Positions 1-9,259 are shown, counted from the stretch's first letter. The stretch: 64,000 bases of DNA from CAWAHD01 sp963781785 (GCA_963781785.1 CAWAHD010000002.1:4030001-4094000); one strand, 5' to 3'. Program-made: numbers and translations. The notes: generated by a model not told the origin, from the sequence alone.

Positions 1-3000
1 ACGATGGACCACCGCTTCGGATCGTGGCCCCAACTGCTCGCTCTGTTCCGCATGGTCCACGATGGCGGCAGGCATGCTCGCTTCGCGATCCCCGCGCGGA
101 AAGGCTACCTCTTCGATCCCGACAAGTATCCGTTCCTTGAAGGTCGAGCCCCGGGCCGATCGAGCTTCCAGCCTCCATCAGACGGCAGCGATGACACTCG
201 TTCAGGTCTCCGCACTCAGAACTCACAACTCACAACTCAGAACTTTCGCACCCGGAGGGTGCGAGTCACGGTCGATCCTCCTCACGTCTCCGACGGTGTC
301 GTCTTCCGTGTGCTTCAAAACCTGCTCATCCTCGATGGCGAACGGCTCAGTTACCGGACCCTCGACGTCGAGCAGATCGGCTCGGTCTACGAGACGATCA
401 TGGGCTTTATCCTCGAAGTCGCCCAAGGACGCTCGATCGCCATCAAGCCCACGAAGCCCCACGGCGCGCCGACCACGATCAACCTGGAAGCGCTGCTGGC
501 CGTCAAGCCAGCCGACCGGGCCAAGTGGCTCAAAGATCAGTCCGATCAGGCTCTAACCGGCCAGACGGCCGCCGCGCTGAAGGAGGCGGCCACGCCCGAG
601 GACGCCGTCGCGGCCCTGGAGCGCAAGGTCGCCTTCACCGCCATGCCCCGGGTCGTTCCGGCCGGGGCCATGGTGCTCCAGCCGTCCGAGGAGCGTCGGC
701 GCTCGGGCTCGCACTACACGCCGCGCTCGCTGACTGAGCCGATCGTGGAGACGACCTTCCGGCCGATCCTGGAGCGCCTCGGTCCGAACCCTACGCCCGC
801 CCAGATTCTCGACCTGAAGGTCTGCGACCCGGCCATGGGCTCCGGTGCGTTCCTCGTCGCGGTTTGCCGCTTCCTGGCCGAGCTGTTGGTGACGGCCTGG
901 CACGCTCACAAGTGCGTGCCGAAGGACATCCCACCGGACGAGGACGAGCTCCTCCACGCCCGTCGCATTGTCGCCCAGCGATGTCTTTATGGAGTGGACA
1001 AGAACCCGATGGCGGTCGACCTGGCGAAGCTCTCGCTCTGGCTCGCCACGCTGGCGAAGGACCACCCGTTCACGTTTCTGGATCATGCCCTGCGGTGTGG
1101 TGATTCGCTGGTCGGCTTGAGCAAGGATCAGATTATTGCGTTTCACTGGAAGCCGGAGCAGCAGCGTGACTTCGCTCGGAAAGTGATCGAGGGGCAGCTC
1201 AGCCGCGCGATGGACCAGCGTCGGCAGATTCGCGAGGCTCCCGACGGGACGACCGAGGCCGTACTTCGCGAGCGGCTTCAGGCCGCCGACGGCTTCATCG
1301 AGCAGGGTCGGCGCTACGGCGATCTCGTCGTCTCGGCTTTCTTCGCGGAAGACAACGATCGCAAGCGGAAGGAGCGGCTCGAAGCCCTCGCGACCGACCT
1401 CGCCGCCCAGCAGTCGGCCTATGACGTTGAACGCTTCAACCGCCTGGGTTCCGCCCGCCGCGAGCTGCGTGGTGAAGATTCCACTCGTTCCAACCCGCAT
1501 CCCATCGTGCCGTTTCACTGGGAGATCGAGTTCCCCGAGGTGTTCGACCGAGAGAATTCAGGATTCGATGCCTTGATGGGAAATCCCCCTTTCTTGGGGG
1601 GCACGCGAATCACCTCCACACACGGTGATTGCTATCGCGACTGGCTTGCAATGTGCCATCCCGAAGGGAGTAGCAACGCCGATCTCTCTGCCCATTTTTT
1701 TAGACGGTCCTTCTCGCTACAGCGCCGCGACGGTGGCTTCGGCCTCCTCGCCACCAATTCAATCGCGCAGGGTGACACTAGGGTTCTGGGACTCGAGACG
1801 ATAGTGGACCAGGGTGGGTGCATCTACGACGCCACTCGGCGGTACCGCTGGCCTGGCCAGGCAGCCGTCGTTGTGTGCATCATTCATGTGCAGAAATCGC
1901 CAAGGGTGGGCCTGAGATGCAGCCTGGACGGACATACGGTCCCGAGAATTACCGCTTTTCTCTACCACTCTGGTGGCAGCAAGACCCCCGTCGCGCTCCG
2001 GGCAAATGCGGGAAAGTCATTTCGTGGGTGCGATGTATTTGGTATTGGCTTTGTATTTGATGACGGTAATCCAGAGGCGAATTCGCTTTCGTTGATGCGC
2101 ACACTGATCCAGAAAGATCCGCGTAACGCGCAGAGAATCTTCCCGTACATCGGCGGGGAAGAGTTCAATTCGAGCCCAGGCCTAATTCCGAGTCGATACA
2201 TCATCGATTTTGGTGAGATGAGCGACGAAGAATCCAGAAGTTGGCCCGATCTATTCAAGCTCGTCGAAGAACGCGTTAAGCCCGCCCGCGCGCGTGTCAC
2301 CCAGCGAGACCGCCGTGAGCTCTGGTGGCTTTACGCCACTCGTTCACCGTCCTATCGAGATTTCGCCACACAACACGAACGTTGCCTCGCCATCTCGTTG
2401 ATAACCAGCGCGTTCGCGTTTGGGTTCATTAGCGGTGGCCCCGTGGTCGCTCACTCGTTGGCCGCCTTCGCATTAAGCCGCTATCGGGACTTTGGCCTAA
2501 TGCAGTCTCGGATCCACGAAGCTTGGGCGCGCTTCTTCGCATCGTCCCTCGAGGATCGACTTCGCTACACCCCCTCCGACTGCTTCGAGACCTACCCTTT
2601 TCCGCCGAACTTCGAGACGAACACCGCAGCTGAGTCTGCAGGTAAGGCTTGCTACGAGTTCCGCGCCGCCCTGATGATCCGCAACAACGAGGGCCTGACC
2701 AAGACCTACAACCGCTTCCACGATCCCGACGAGCGCTCGCCCGACATCTTCAAACTCCGCGAGCTGCACGCCGCGATGGACCGTGCCGTGCTGGACGCCT
2801 ACGGCTGGACCGACCTGAAGCCGACCTGCGAATTCCTCCTCGACTATGATGAGGACGAAGAGGAAGACGAGTCCGCAGGCGGCCGCCGCCGCAAGAAGCC
2901 CTGGCGCTACCGCTGGCCCGACGACTTCCGCGACGAAGTCCTCGCGCGGCTCCTGGAACTCAACCGCCAGCGGGCCGAGCAGGAACGCCTGAGCGGCGCC

Positions 3001-3084
3001 GCGGCCGAGGGTGGCACCAAATCTCCGAAACGCGTCAAGAGGTCGTCACGCAAGAAACCGAGCGATCAGCCGGAGATGTTCTGA
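1..3084 (+). CDS. drmMI: DISARM class 1 adenine-N6 DNA methylase, 5' end outside window
   Basis: About 1,027 residues are visible and the frame is open to the left edge, so the N-terminus probably lies outside. The SAM-binding motif DPAMGSGAF is near residue 276 and the catalytic NPPF motif of gamma-class adenine methylases is near residue 526, followed by a long target-recognition and C-terminal region ending in a basic tail. The layout is that of large Eco57I-like methylases. In DISARM the methylase marks host DNA, and the drmABC genes downstream make this the DrmMI component. A PglX (BREX) identity was considered, but drmA, drmB and drmC argue for DISARM. A short tandem repeat interrupts the N-terminal part. 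The stretch around 1560-2500 looks poorer in GC than both ends of the gene, as expected if the recognition domain was exchanged. A drmD helicase would be expected just upstream, outside the window. Confidence 0.8.
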   Translation, partial: TMDHRFGSWPQLLALFRMVHDGGRHARFAIPARKGYLFDPDKYPFLEGRAPGRSSFQPPSDGSDDTRSGLRTQNSQLTTQNFRTRRVRVTVDPPHVSDGVVFRVLQNLLILDGERLSYRTLDVEQIGSVYETIMGFILEVAQGRSIAIKPTKPHGAPTTINLEALLAVKPADRAKWLKDQSDQALTGQTAAALKEAATPEDAVAALERKVAFTAMPRVVPAGAMVLQPSEERRRSGSHYTPRSLTEPIVETTFRPILERLGPNPTPAQILDLKVCDPAMGSGAFLVAVCRFLAELLVTAWHAHKCVPKDIPPDEDELLHARRIVAQRCLYGVDKNPMAVDLAKLSLWLATLAKDHPFTFLDHALRCGDSLVGLSKDQIIAFHWKPEQQRDFARKVIEGQLSRAMDQRRQIREAPDGTTEAVLRERLQAADGFIEQGRRYGDLVVSAFFAEDNDRKRKERLEALATDLAAQQSAYDVERFNRLGSARRELRGEDSTRSNPHPIVPFHWEIEFPEVFDRENSGFDALMGNPPFLGGTRITSTHGDCYRDWLAMCHPEGSSNADLSAHFFRRSFSLQRRDGGFGLLATNSIAQGDTRVLGLETIVDQGGCIYDATRRYRWPGQAAVVVCIIHVQKSPRVGLRCSLDGHTVPRITAFLYHSGGSKTPVALRANAGKSFRGCDVFGIGFVFDDGNPEANSLSLMRTLIQKDPRNAQRIFPYIGGEEFNSSPGLIPSRYIIDFGEMSDEESRSWPDLFKLVEERVKPARARVTQRDRRELWWLYATRSPSYRDFATQHERCLAISLITSAFAFGFISGGPVVAHSLAAFALSRYRDFGLMQSRIHEAWARFFASSLEDRLRYTPSDCFETYPFPPNFETNTAAESAGKACYEFRAALMIRNNEGLTKTYNRFHDPDERSPDIFKLRELHAAMDRAVLDAYGWTDLKPTCEFLLDYDEDEEEDESAGGRRRKKPWRYRWPDDFRDEVLARLLELNRQRAEQERLSGAAAEGGTKSPKRVKRSSRKKPSDQPEMF
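214..241 (+). repeat. Four tandem 7-bp units inside drmMI
   Basis: Four head-to-tail heptamers, ACTCAGA, ACTCACA, ACTCACA and ACTCAGA, lie within the methylase reading frame and encode a Thr/Gln/Asn/Ser-rich linker. Seven is not a multiple of three, so gain or loss of a unit would shift the frame. The sequence shown is in frame on both sides, the ON state. Confidence 0.85.
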
Positions 3085-3228
3085 ATGGAGGGTGGGGAAG
3101 GTCGCACCGAGGCAGCAAGAGCCCGTCGTTTCATCCCATGCGACGAGGAACGATAAACCGCGAACACTCCAGGAGCGCTCAGATGGGTATCGACACCGCT
3201 TGGAGTCTTGTCCCCGAGAGTCTCTCCC

Positions 3229-3492
3229 TCAGGTTGGTGGGAAGAGTCCCGCGTCGATCAGACCCTGGCGCAACGCGACACGGTGGCGGAGATTGATCGC
3301 CAGGACAGCGACAGCCACACGGCCAACGGCGGTACGACCGACCAGAAAGGGGCCATCCCAGCGAAAGTGCCGGAGCCACTTCTGACGTCGCGGGTGAAAA
3401 AACGGAAGCTCGTCATGCACCTGCGGCATGCGGCAATACTCGCAACACGAGCCTGCGCGTTCCCAAACCCGTTCGGTCAGTTCGCGATCCAC
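3229..3492 (-). CDS. HNH endonuclease-like protein lacking its HNH core
   Basis: 87 residues. The N-terminus has the zinc-ligand region RAGSCCEYC typical of planctomycete HNH nucleases, and the C-terminal half (FHPRRQKW, then HFRWDGP, ending in GLFPP) matches the usual tail of that family. The middle that should carry the DHIIP-type histidines and the second cysteine pair is missing: the sequence passes directly from DELPF to FHPRR. From memory of the family, about 45 residues are absent, in frame, so this is probably a catalytically dead remnant. It starts 3 nt after the upstream small gene and presumably forms a two-gene unit with it, placed antisense inside the DISARM locus. Confidence 0.6.
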   Translation of the reverse strand: MDRELTERVWERAGSCCEYCRMPQVHDELPFFHPRRQKWLRHFRWDGPFLVGRTAVGRVAVAVLAINLRHRVALRQGLIDAGLFPPT

Positions 3493-3495
3493 GGG

Positions 3496-3801
3496 TCAGT
3501 TGCGCCGGCTTCTGTCGTTGGAGGCAGATCGTTTGAGGGTCTGCCTGGCTTTCAACTTCAAGAGTGACAGCACGTGGCCAGCCCGCTCGTAGTTGTCGAT
3601 CTCGACCCGCTCTTGGTCGGTCAGGGTTCCCTCTCGGGCATTCTCGGAAAGATAGCTCATGCGGTCCTGGTCGGCCGGTGTGAATTGGATCGCAAGCAGC
3701 GCGCGAGCCGCAGAAGCCGAAAGGGGGGGCTTCTTCGCCCCGAAGGCACGGCTCAAGATGTCAATTTCACTCGTACCCAGTACACGCTGAGCGGAAGACA
3801 T
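3496..3801 (-). CDS. Small protein of the planctomycete HNH gene pair
   Basis: 101 residues from an ATG preceded by GGGAGG at good spacing; the longer reading upstream lacks such a site. The protein is charged and helical, with a segment around residues 48-85 (LTDQERVEIDNYERAGHVL) similar to small proteins that I recall being encoded just before HNH nucleases in planctomycetes. The function is unknown. It is directly followed by the HNH remnant. No DNA-binding or catalytic motif is evident. Confidence 0.6.
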   Translation of the reverse strand: MSSAQRVLGTSEIDILSRAFGAKKPPLSASAARALLAIQFTPADQDRMSYLSENAREGTLTDQERVEIDNYERAGHVLSLLKLKARQTLKRSASNDRSRRN

Positions 3802-4385
3802 GTGACCTCCCTCGGTTCGAATCCCATCGATGGGCATACTACCAAAATTGCACCGTTCATGCGAGTCGAGTCAGCCGCGCGTGTCCCTCGATGGAACGGG
3901 GCGTCGACCGCCGCCGTTGTGAGCGTATCGTCTCATCCGCGCTATGGTGCAATTTCTGACAGGGGTCGTTTCACGCACCATCTTGCGGCATCGACCAATT
4001 GAACACGGGATTCAGATCGTCTGTTCCGATCCCGAGATTCAACGCTGAAGAGTCGCCATGATCCCGTCATCCAGAAGCGAAGGCTGTCACGGGATACATC
4101 ACCCGCATGGACCTGGACGTGACCGGCGCATGTGACGAAACGCGAGGTGAGTTTCATCGAAATCGGCTAGAGATGCGATCATGAGTGGGTCTCGCCACTA
4201 TCAGAGCGCGCCGATCACCGATCTACGGATCGAGCCGGTGTCCAGGCTATGCGCTGACGATGTGGAGACCTTCCAGGGAGAGGTCGCCTATCGGTCTGTC
4301 CCACCCAAACGGTCTAATCTTGCTGATCGCGTACTGGTTCAAGTCCGTCACTTTCGCCTCCGAGCCAACCGCTCAGGCTCGATAC
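3802..4385. other. Gene-free stretch inside the DISARM locus
   Basis: 584 bases between the start of the small gene and the end of the ImmA-like gene. Reading frames of up to about 80 codons on both strands lack a convincing ribosome site or recognisable protein. No clear repeat or terminator was seen. It probably contains the promoter of the small-protein/HNH pair. Confidence 0.4.
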
Positions 4386-4997
4386 TTACGGCCAGAGCCC
4401 GTCTCGATTTGCCCGATCGGTGATCACGAAGCGCGGAACATCGAATTGCCGAGCCAAGTTCTCCTCGACGATGAAGCGACCGGATTCCTTTGCCCGCTCC
4501 AGGGACATGCCAGCGGCGCGGATCTTCGCTGCCGCTTTGCCGAATTCGATTGCCAAAGCTTTCTGTGGGGCGAGGATCAAGCCGGCCAATGCCCGGGCCT
4601 GCCATTCGAATTCCGCGTAAACCTTCTCGTCAACTCCCGTCACGACGGCCTTCCACTCTGCGAGCGATTCAAACTCGTACTGGCCAATGACGTCGGCGTG
4701 AATCAAGATATGGGAAAGCTCATGCGCCAAGCTGAAGCGGTAACTCGGCGGTGCGTGACTCTGAGTATAGGCGTCGACGGATATCGACGTCATGTCTCGC
4801 GAGACGAAGGCGTAGACGTCGGAGCTGTGCAGCATGCCCTCGATCGGGATAATGTCGAGTCCGAATTGGAACTCAATGATCTCCTCGATGGGGACCGGAA
4901 TTGATCCTACGGGATGGTGTTCCGCGACGAACACCGCCGCGACCCCTCGAAGGTCCTCGTAGGGCCGGTACGGCACCTCAAAGGGGCGCTTCGGCAT
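4386..4997 (-). CDS. ImmA/IrrE-family zinc metallopeptidase
   Basis: 203 residues. The gluzincin motif HELSH spans residues 92-96, with a further histidine at 100 and a glutamate-containing helix (EFEWQARALAG) near 129-139 that can supply the third zinc ligand. ImmA and IrrE proteins cleave a partner XRE repressor when triggered, for example by DNA damage or an intercellular signal. The gene starts 6 nt after the XRE gene on the same strand, so the two are co-transcribed. A GGAG site precedes the ATG. Inference: it inactivates the neighbouring XRE repressor and thereby releases the divergent control region upstream of drmA. It could alternatively be the toxin half of an XRE/ImmA toxin-antitoxin pair. 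Confidence 0.8.
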   Translation of the reverse strand: MPKRPFEVPYRPYEDLRGVAAVFVAEHHPVGSIPVPIEEIIEFQFGLDIIPIEGMLHSSDVYAFVSRDMTSISVDAYTQSHAPPSYRFSLAHELSHILIHADVIGQYEFESLAEWKAVVTGVDEKVYAEFEWQARALAGLILAPQKALAIEFGKAAAKIRAAGMSLERAKESGRFIVEENLARQFDVPRFVITDRANRDGLWP

Positions 4998-5003
4998 CGT
5001 GAT

Positions 5004-5375
5004 TCAGCTCCGTCGAATCTTCTCGACCAATTCGTCCAGTTTCTCGGAGTCCGCACCCGAGTCGCGGATCGTCCGGAACAAGACCGGAAGCCTGCCGAGA
5101 ATCGCCGTATCGTCCATCAAGTCCTTGGGGATCTGACCGCGCACGACGGAGGCCAGATCACAAAACTCGAGCCATTCGTCCGTGCCGCGCTCAATGCCCA
5201 GTGCCGCCGCATACGCAGCGAGCTTCTCTTCTTTCTGCGGCGGCGCCAGGACGCCGCGCTCCAACCGGCTGAAGTTGCCGTGGTCGAATCCATGCTCCTG
5301 GCAAAAGGCACGGAGTGTCACGCCCTTAGCCGCGCGGAATCGCTTGATAAACCTCCCGAACGTGTCTTGGGCCAT
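5004..5375 (-). CDS. XRE-family HTH transcriptional regulator
   Basis: 123 residues with an N-terminal helix-turn-helix at about residues 7-60 (FIKRFRAAKGVTLRAF, then NFSRLERG, a classical Cro/CI recognition pattern) and a C-terminal segment of about 60 residues that may be the peptidase-sensitive or dimerising part. GGGAGGG lies 7 nt before the ATG. The gene is divergent from drmA and forms a pair with the ImmA-like peptidase 6 nt downstream. A perfect palindrome 74 bp upstream of its start is the likely operator. Probable role: repressor of its own operon and perhaps of drmA. The regulated target is inferred from position only. Confidence 0.8.
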   Translation of the reverse strand: MAQDTFGRFIKRFRAAKGVTLRAFCQEHGFDHGNFSRLERGVLAPPQKEEKLAAYAAALGIERGTDEWLEFCDLASVVRGQIPKDLMDDTAILGRLPVLFRTIRDSGADSEKLDELVEKIRRS

Positions 5376-5448
5376 GCTGGTCCCTCCCGCGGTTGGGGGC
5401 GACCGCCTGATCCGGCGATAACCCTTACGATCGGTGATCCTGGTCGTT

Positions 5449-5471
5449 CTGTTGTAAGAATCTTACAACAG
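5449..5471. promoter_or_regulatory. 23-bp perfect palindrome, probable XRE operator
   Basis: Arms CTGTTGTAAGA and TCTTACAACAG are exact reverse complements separated by one A. It is the only strong palindrome noticed in the 389-bp gap between the XRE gene (start 5375) and drmA (start 5765). Symmetry, length and position fit a dimeric Cro/CI-like repressor site. There is no run of T after it, so it is not a typical terminator. The rest of the gap has no convincing gene. Confidence 0.65.
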
Positions 5472-5764
5472 TCTCGCGATCGGTCAAGGCTTTCGCGCAC
5501 AAAAAGAAGAGGTTGAGCAGTCGGGGCCACCCGATAGCAGCCCCTCAGCCAAAACCGGCTCAGCCGGGACTGTTCTGATCGACGGAGGACATCCCCTATC
5601 GCCCAAGGCTTAGAACGGCCGGGGTGATCGATGGGCCAGCCTCCCTGTATACTGAGACGCGACGGCTTTTGCCGAGCGGGGTACGGCCAAGGAAACTAGG
5701 TTGCGTCGGAAAGCGCAGGCGCCACGGCGGCGAACCCCCATGATGGGGCCGAAAGGATAATTCG

Positions 5765-8700
5765 ATGACCTCTGTCGAAGTTCGCCAACGTCTGGTTGAA
5801 GCCCTGAAGCTCGATCTGGTGGGCCCGGAAAACGGCTCGGACCTCGAAGACGAGGTCCTCAACCAAGCCCCATCCCGCTGGTACCTTACCGGATTCCTCG
5901 TGCCGCTCGAGGCGAGCGAGTCCCAGCGGTGCGACGAGACCGCCGCCGACGAAATGGACGGGCCGGCCGATGAAGCGGGGGGGGCCGACGACGCCCGGGA
6001 GCCGGAGAAACCGGCCGCCCGTCGGGCTCTGCTCCCTTCGTCCATGGGACTGAGCCTGCTCATTTCCCCGGAAACGAAGCAACTCAAAGTCGTGGTTCGC
6101 TGGGGAGACTACAGCCCGGAATCCGTCGCGGACACCACCAAAGTCAGTCCGGTCGAGCAGGCTGCCCAGGCCCCTGGAGTGATCCCGCAACCCGCCAAAA
6201 GCCCTGTGAACTGGAAGCGCACACCTCGTGAGGAGATCGTCGTCGTCAAGCTTCCGGCAGCAACCGCAAAACCGAAGCCTGTCCCGGTTCCAAACAGCGG
6301 TGACTCACGGTTCGCTCTGGAGCTGTCGGTGCTCGTCAGGCCGGTCCAGGCTGTCGGAATTGCCCAAGGCATGGTGCCCCCAGGCACCCGATCGGTTTCG
6401 ATTTTCCTCGTGAACCGTCGCCGTCCCGCGCCCGATGAACTCCGAGACACATGCTTCGCCTTCCAGGCCCGACTTGAGGTCGAGTCGTCGCAGCCACTCG
6501 TCGCGCGTCCGGACGTCCGCGGTCGCGATGAGGGTGACTGGGACGAGCGCATGGGCGACCTCCAGTATCGTGACGTCTACGAGTACGCCGTCGGCCACAA
6601 CGTCGCCACGCACGCGGTCGTCAGCGCTCTGGGAGAGTGCCACTCCGTCCAGACGTGCTGGGTTCCCGACGCCGAGGTGGAGTTTGTCGCCCCCTCCGAC
6701 ATTCAAGGTGTCACCCTCGAGATCGAGCAATTGGCGGTCTTGAGCAACGCGGAGCAAGCCCGCGACCAGCTCCTACCTTTTGTGCAGCAGTATCGCCACT
6801 GGATCGAGAGCCAGAAGTCTCTCGTCCCGGCAGACGAGGCCTCAAGGCGAGAAGTCTCGGAGGAGTTGCTCCATCGGGCCGAGCATGCGGCGACGCGGAC
6901 CGAGGATGGCATCAAGCTCCTGGCTGATCCTCAGGTTCTCGACGCGTTCCGGATCGCCAACAAGGTCATGGCTCGCGCCGCCCGCCAGCGATTCGCGGTC
7001 ATGGAGAACAAGAAACCCGCGGAAGTTGAGCCCCCCCGCTGGCATCCGTTCCAGCTCGCCTTCCTGCTCATGAACCTACCAGGCATCGTCAATCCACTCG
7101 ACCAGGACCGCGAGGTCGTCGATCTCCTCTTCTTCCCGACCGGCGGTGGCAAGACCGAAGCCTACCTCGGCCTGGCCGCCTTCACGCTCGTTTACCGCAG
7201 GCTGAAGAACCCCGGCATCCAGTCCGCTGGGCTCAGTGTTCTCATGAGGTACACGCTCCGACTCCTGACTCTGGACCAGCTCGGCCGTGCCGCGACACTC
7301 ATCTGCGCGATGGAGCTCGAACGGTACAACGACCCGGAGAAGCTGGGCCCGTGGCCTTTCGAGATCGGTCTGTGGGTCGGCCGAGCCGCCACTCCCAACC
7401 GGATGGGACGCAAGGGAGACAACGACCCGCAATCGGCGCGGCTAAAAACCATCTCGTTTCAGAACGACGATCGACGTCCATCGCCGATTCCGCTCGAGAC
7501 TTGCCCGTGGTGCGGGACCAAGTTCAAGAAGACGTCGTTTTCGCTCTGGAGGAACGGAAGGCTCAATAGCGATGAGCCGGACGAGCTGCGGGTTGTGTGT
7601 GCCAACCGAGACTGCGATTTCACCCGCAATCGCCCGCTACCGATCCAGGCCGTCGATGAGCCGATCTATCGGCGGCTGCCGTGTTTCATGATCGCCACCG
7701 TGGACAAGTTCGCGGCCATGCCCTGGACCGGACAGGTCGGGGCATTCTTCGGTCGCGTCGAACGGCACGATCAAAACGGCTTCTACGGCCCTTGTGATAC
7801 CGGAATCGGGCGGCCGCTCGCGGCGCCCTTGCCGCCGCCGGACCTCATCATCCAGGACGAGCTTCACCTGATCTCCGGGCCGATGGGGACGATGGTGGGA
7901 TTGTACGAATCGGCGCTCGATGCACTGTGTACCCGACAAGTCGGCGGCATGTCGGTCGGCCCCAAGATCATCGCCTCGACGGCGACCGTCAGGAGGGCGG
8001 AGAAACAGATCCTGTCGCTGTTCAATCGCCGGGTTGTTGACGTCTTTCCTCCACCCGGCCCGAATCGGCGCGATTCCTTCTTCGCCGAGACCCATACGCG
8101 AGAGGAAACCAATCCCAGGCTTTATCTCGGTATCGCGGCTCAGGGACGAAGCCTGAAGGTCGTCATGTTGCGTACGTACCTGGCTCTTCTGGGGGCTGCG
8201 CAGCAGGCATACGAGGCCGATGGGGGGAAGAAGAACGCCGAGAACGCGGCCGACCCTTTCATGAGCCTCCTCGGATACTTCAACAGCTTGCGAGAACTGG
8301 GAGGCAGTCGGCGAATCGTGGAAGACGAGGTGACGATTCGCCTGACCGAGTACAGCCGCCGAAAACGTGTCAACCGATCCGAGGGGCCGTTCGCCAATCG
8401 GGCGATCGCCTTCGAAGTCGTCGAATTGACATCTCGGGAATCAACGAACAAGGTCGCCGACGCCAAGCGGCGGCTGGCGATCCGGTTCCGCGATAATGAG
8501 CACGTGGACGTCGCCATCGCCACCAACATGATCTCCGTGGGACTCGACATCACTCGATTGGGACTCATGGTCGTCCTGGGCCAGCCCAAGACGTGCGCTG
8601 AGTACATCCAGGCGACCAGCCGCGTCGGCCGCGACCCGAAGCGGCCCGGCCTGGTCGTCACCCTGCTCAACGTCCACCGTCCACGCGACCGTTCCCACTA

Positions 8701-9259
8701 CGAGCGCTTCGAGGTCTTCCACCAAGCGTTTTACCGATCGGTGGAGGCGACCAGCGTGACGCCCTTCTCACCCCGGGCCCTCGACCGGGGCCTGGCGGGC
8801 ACTCTCGTCGCCCTGGCCCGGCAAATGGGCGAGGGCATGACACCGCCCAAAGGGGCGAGCGAGATCCTGACGCGCAGGCAATCGCTCGAATGGGTCGCGA
8901 ATGCACTGGCCGAGCGCGCATCCCAAGCCGCAGCTCATGTTCAGGACAATCCCGAATCGAAGGAGGCTTTACGTGTTCGGGTCCGTCAGCGAGCGGACGA
9001 CCTTCTCGATTCCTGGGAGCAAATCGCCCATGACTACCAGCAAAAGGCGATCGCGCTGCAATACAATCGCTCCGAAGCCGGTGCGGCCCAACCGCTGCTT
9101 CGCGAGATTCTTGACCCTGATCTGGCAAGTCTTCCACGCGTTCACTGGAAGTTTCGAGCGAACCGGTCGATGCGCGATGTCGAGCCCAGCGTGAACGTCC
9201 AGATGCGCACTCTCGATCGCCCCGACGACGATGTCGAGCTTCCGGAGGAGCCGTCATGA
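5765..9259 (+). CDS. drmA: DISARM core helicase DrmA
   Basis: 1,164 residues. The SF2 helicase core contains Walker A PTGGGKTEAY near residue 458, a DEAD-box variant DELH near 697, a motif III-like STAT near 736, and motif VI QATSRVGR near 950 in the second RecA-like domain. A four-cysteine zinc site (CPWCG and CANRDC) is inserted near residues 580-620, between the helicase motifs. The N-terminal 400 residues are family-specific. DrmA is one of the three core DISARM proteins and acts with DrmB in restricting incoming unmethylated DNA. An AAGGAT ribosome site precedes the ATG, and the stop overlaps the drmB start by four bases. Confidence 0.88.
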   Translation: MTSVEVRQRLVEALKLDLVGPENGSDLEDEVLNQAPSRWYLTGFLVPLEASESQRCDETAADEMDGPADEAGGADDAREPEKPAARRALLPSSMGLSLLISPETKQLKVVVRWGDYSPESVADTTKVSPVEQAAQAPGVIPQPAKSPVNWKRTPREEIVVVKLPAATAKPKPVPVPNSGDSRFALELSVLVRPVQAVGIAQGMVPPGTRSVSIFLVNRRRPAPDELRDTCFAFQARLEVESSQPLVARPDVRGRDEGDWDERMGDLQYRDVYEYAVGHNVATHAVVSALGECHSVQTCWVPDAEVEFVAPSDIQGVTLEIEQLAVLSNAEQARDQLLPFVQQYRHWIESQKSLVPADEASRREVSEELLHRAEHAATRTEDGIKLLADPQVLDAFRIANKVMARAARQRFAVMENKKPAEVEPPRWHPFQLAFLLMNLPGIVNPLDQDREVVDLLFFPTGGGKTEAYLGLAAFTLVYRRLKNPGIQSAGLSVLMRYTLRLLTLDQLGRAATLICAMELERYNDPEKLGPWPFEIGLWVGRAATPNRMGRKGDNDPQSARLKTISFQNDDRRPSPIPLETCPWCGTKFKKTSFSLWRNGRLNSDEPDELRVVCANRDCDFTRNRPLPIQAVDEPIYRRLPCFMIATVDKFAAMPWTGQVGAFFGRVERHDQNGFYGPCDTGIGRPLAAPLPPPDLIIQDELHLISGPMGTMVGLYESALDALCTRQVGGMSVGPKIIASTATVRRAEKQILSLFNRRVVDVFPPPGPNRRDSFFAETHTREETNPRLYLGIAAQGRSLKVVMLRTYLALLGAAQQAYEADGGKKNAENAADPFMSLLGYFNSLRELGGSRRIVEDEVTIRLTEYSRRKRVNRSEGPFANRAIAFEVVELTSRESTNKVADAKRRLAIRFRDNEHVDVAIATNMISVGLDITRLGLMVVLGQPKTCAEYIQATSRVGRDPKRPGLVVTLLNVHRPRDRSHYERFEVFHQAFYRSVEATSVTPFSPRALDRGLAGTLVALARQMGEGMTPPKGASEILTRRQSLEWVANALAERASQAAAHVQDNPESKEALRVRVRQRADDLLDSWEQIAHDYQQKAIALQYNRSEAGAAQPLLREILDPDLASLPRVHWKFRANRSMRDVEPSVNVQMRTLDRPDDDVELPEEPS

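Noticed and set aside
1..3084. PglX methylase of a BREX system
   Set aside because: No BREX core genes are present; drmA, drmB and drmC follow, which defines DISARM.
4185..4904. 239-codon plus-strand frame over the ImmA-like gene
   Set aside because: Antisense to a gene with an HELSH zinc motif, a partner gene and a ribosome site.
5449..5471. Transcription terminator
   Set aside because: No T-run, only a one-base loop, and it lies between divergent rather than convergent genes.
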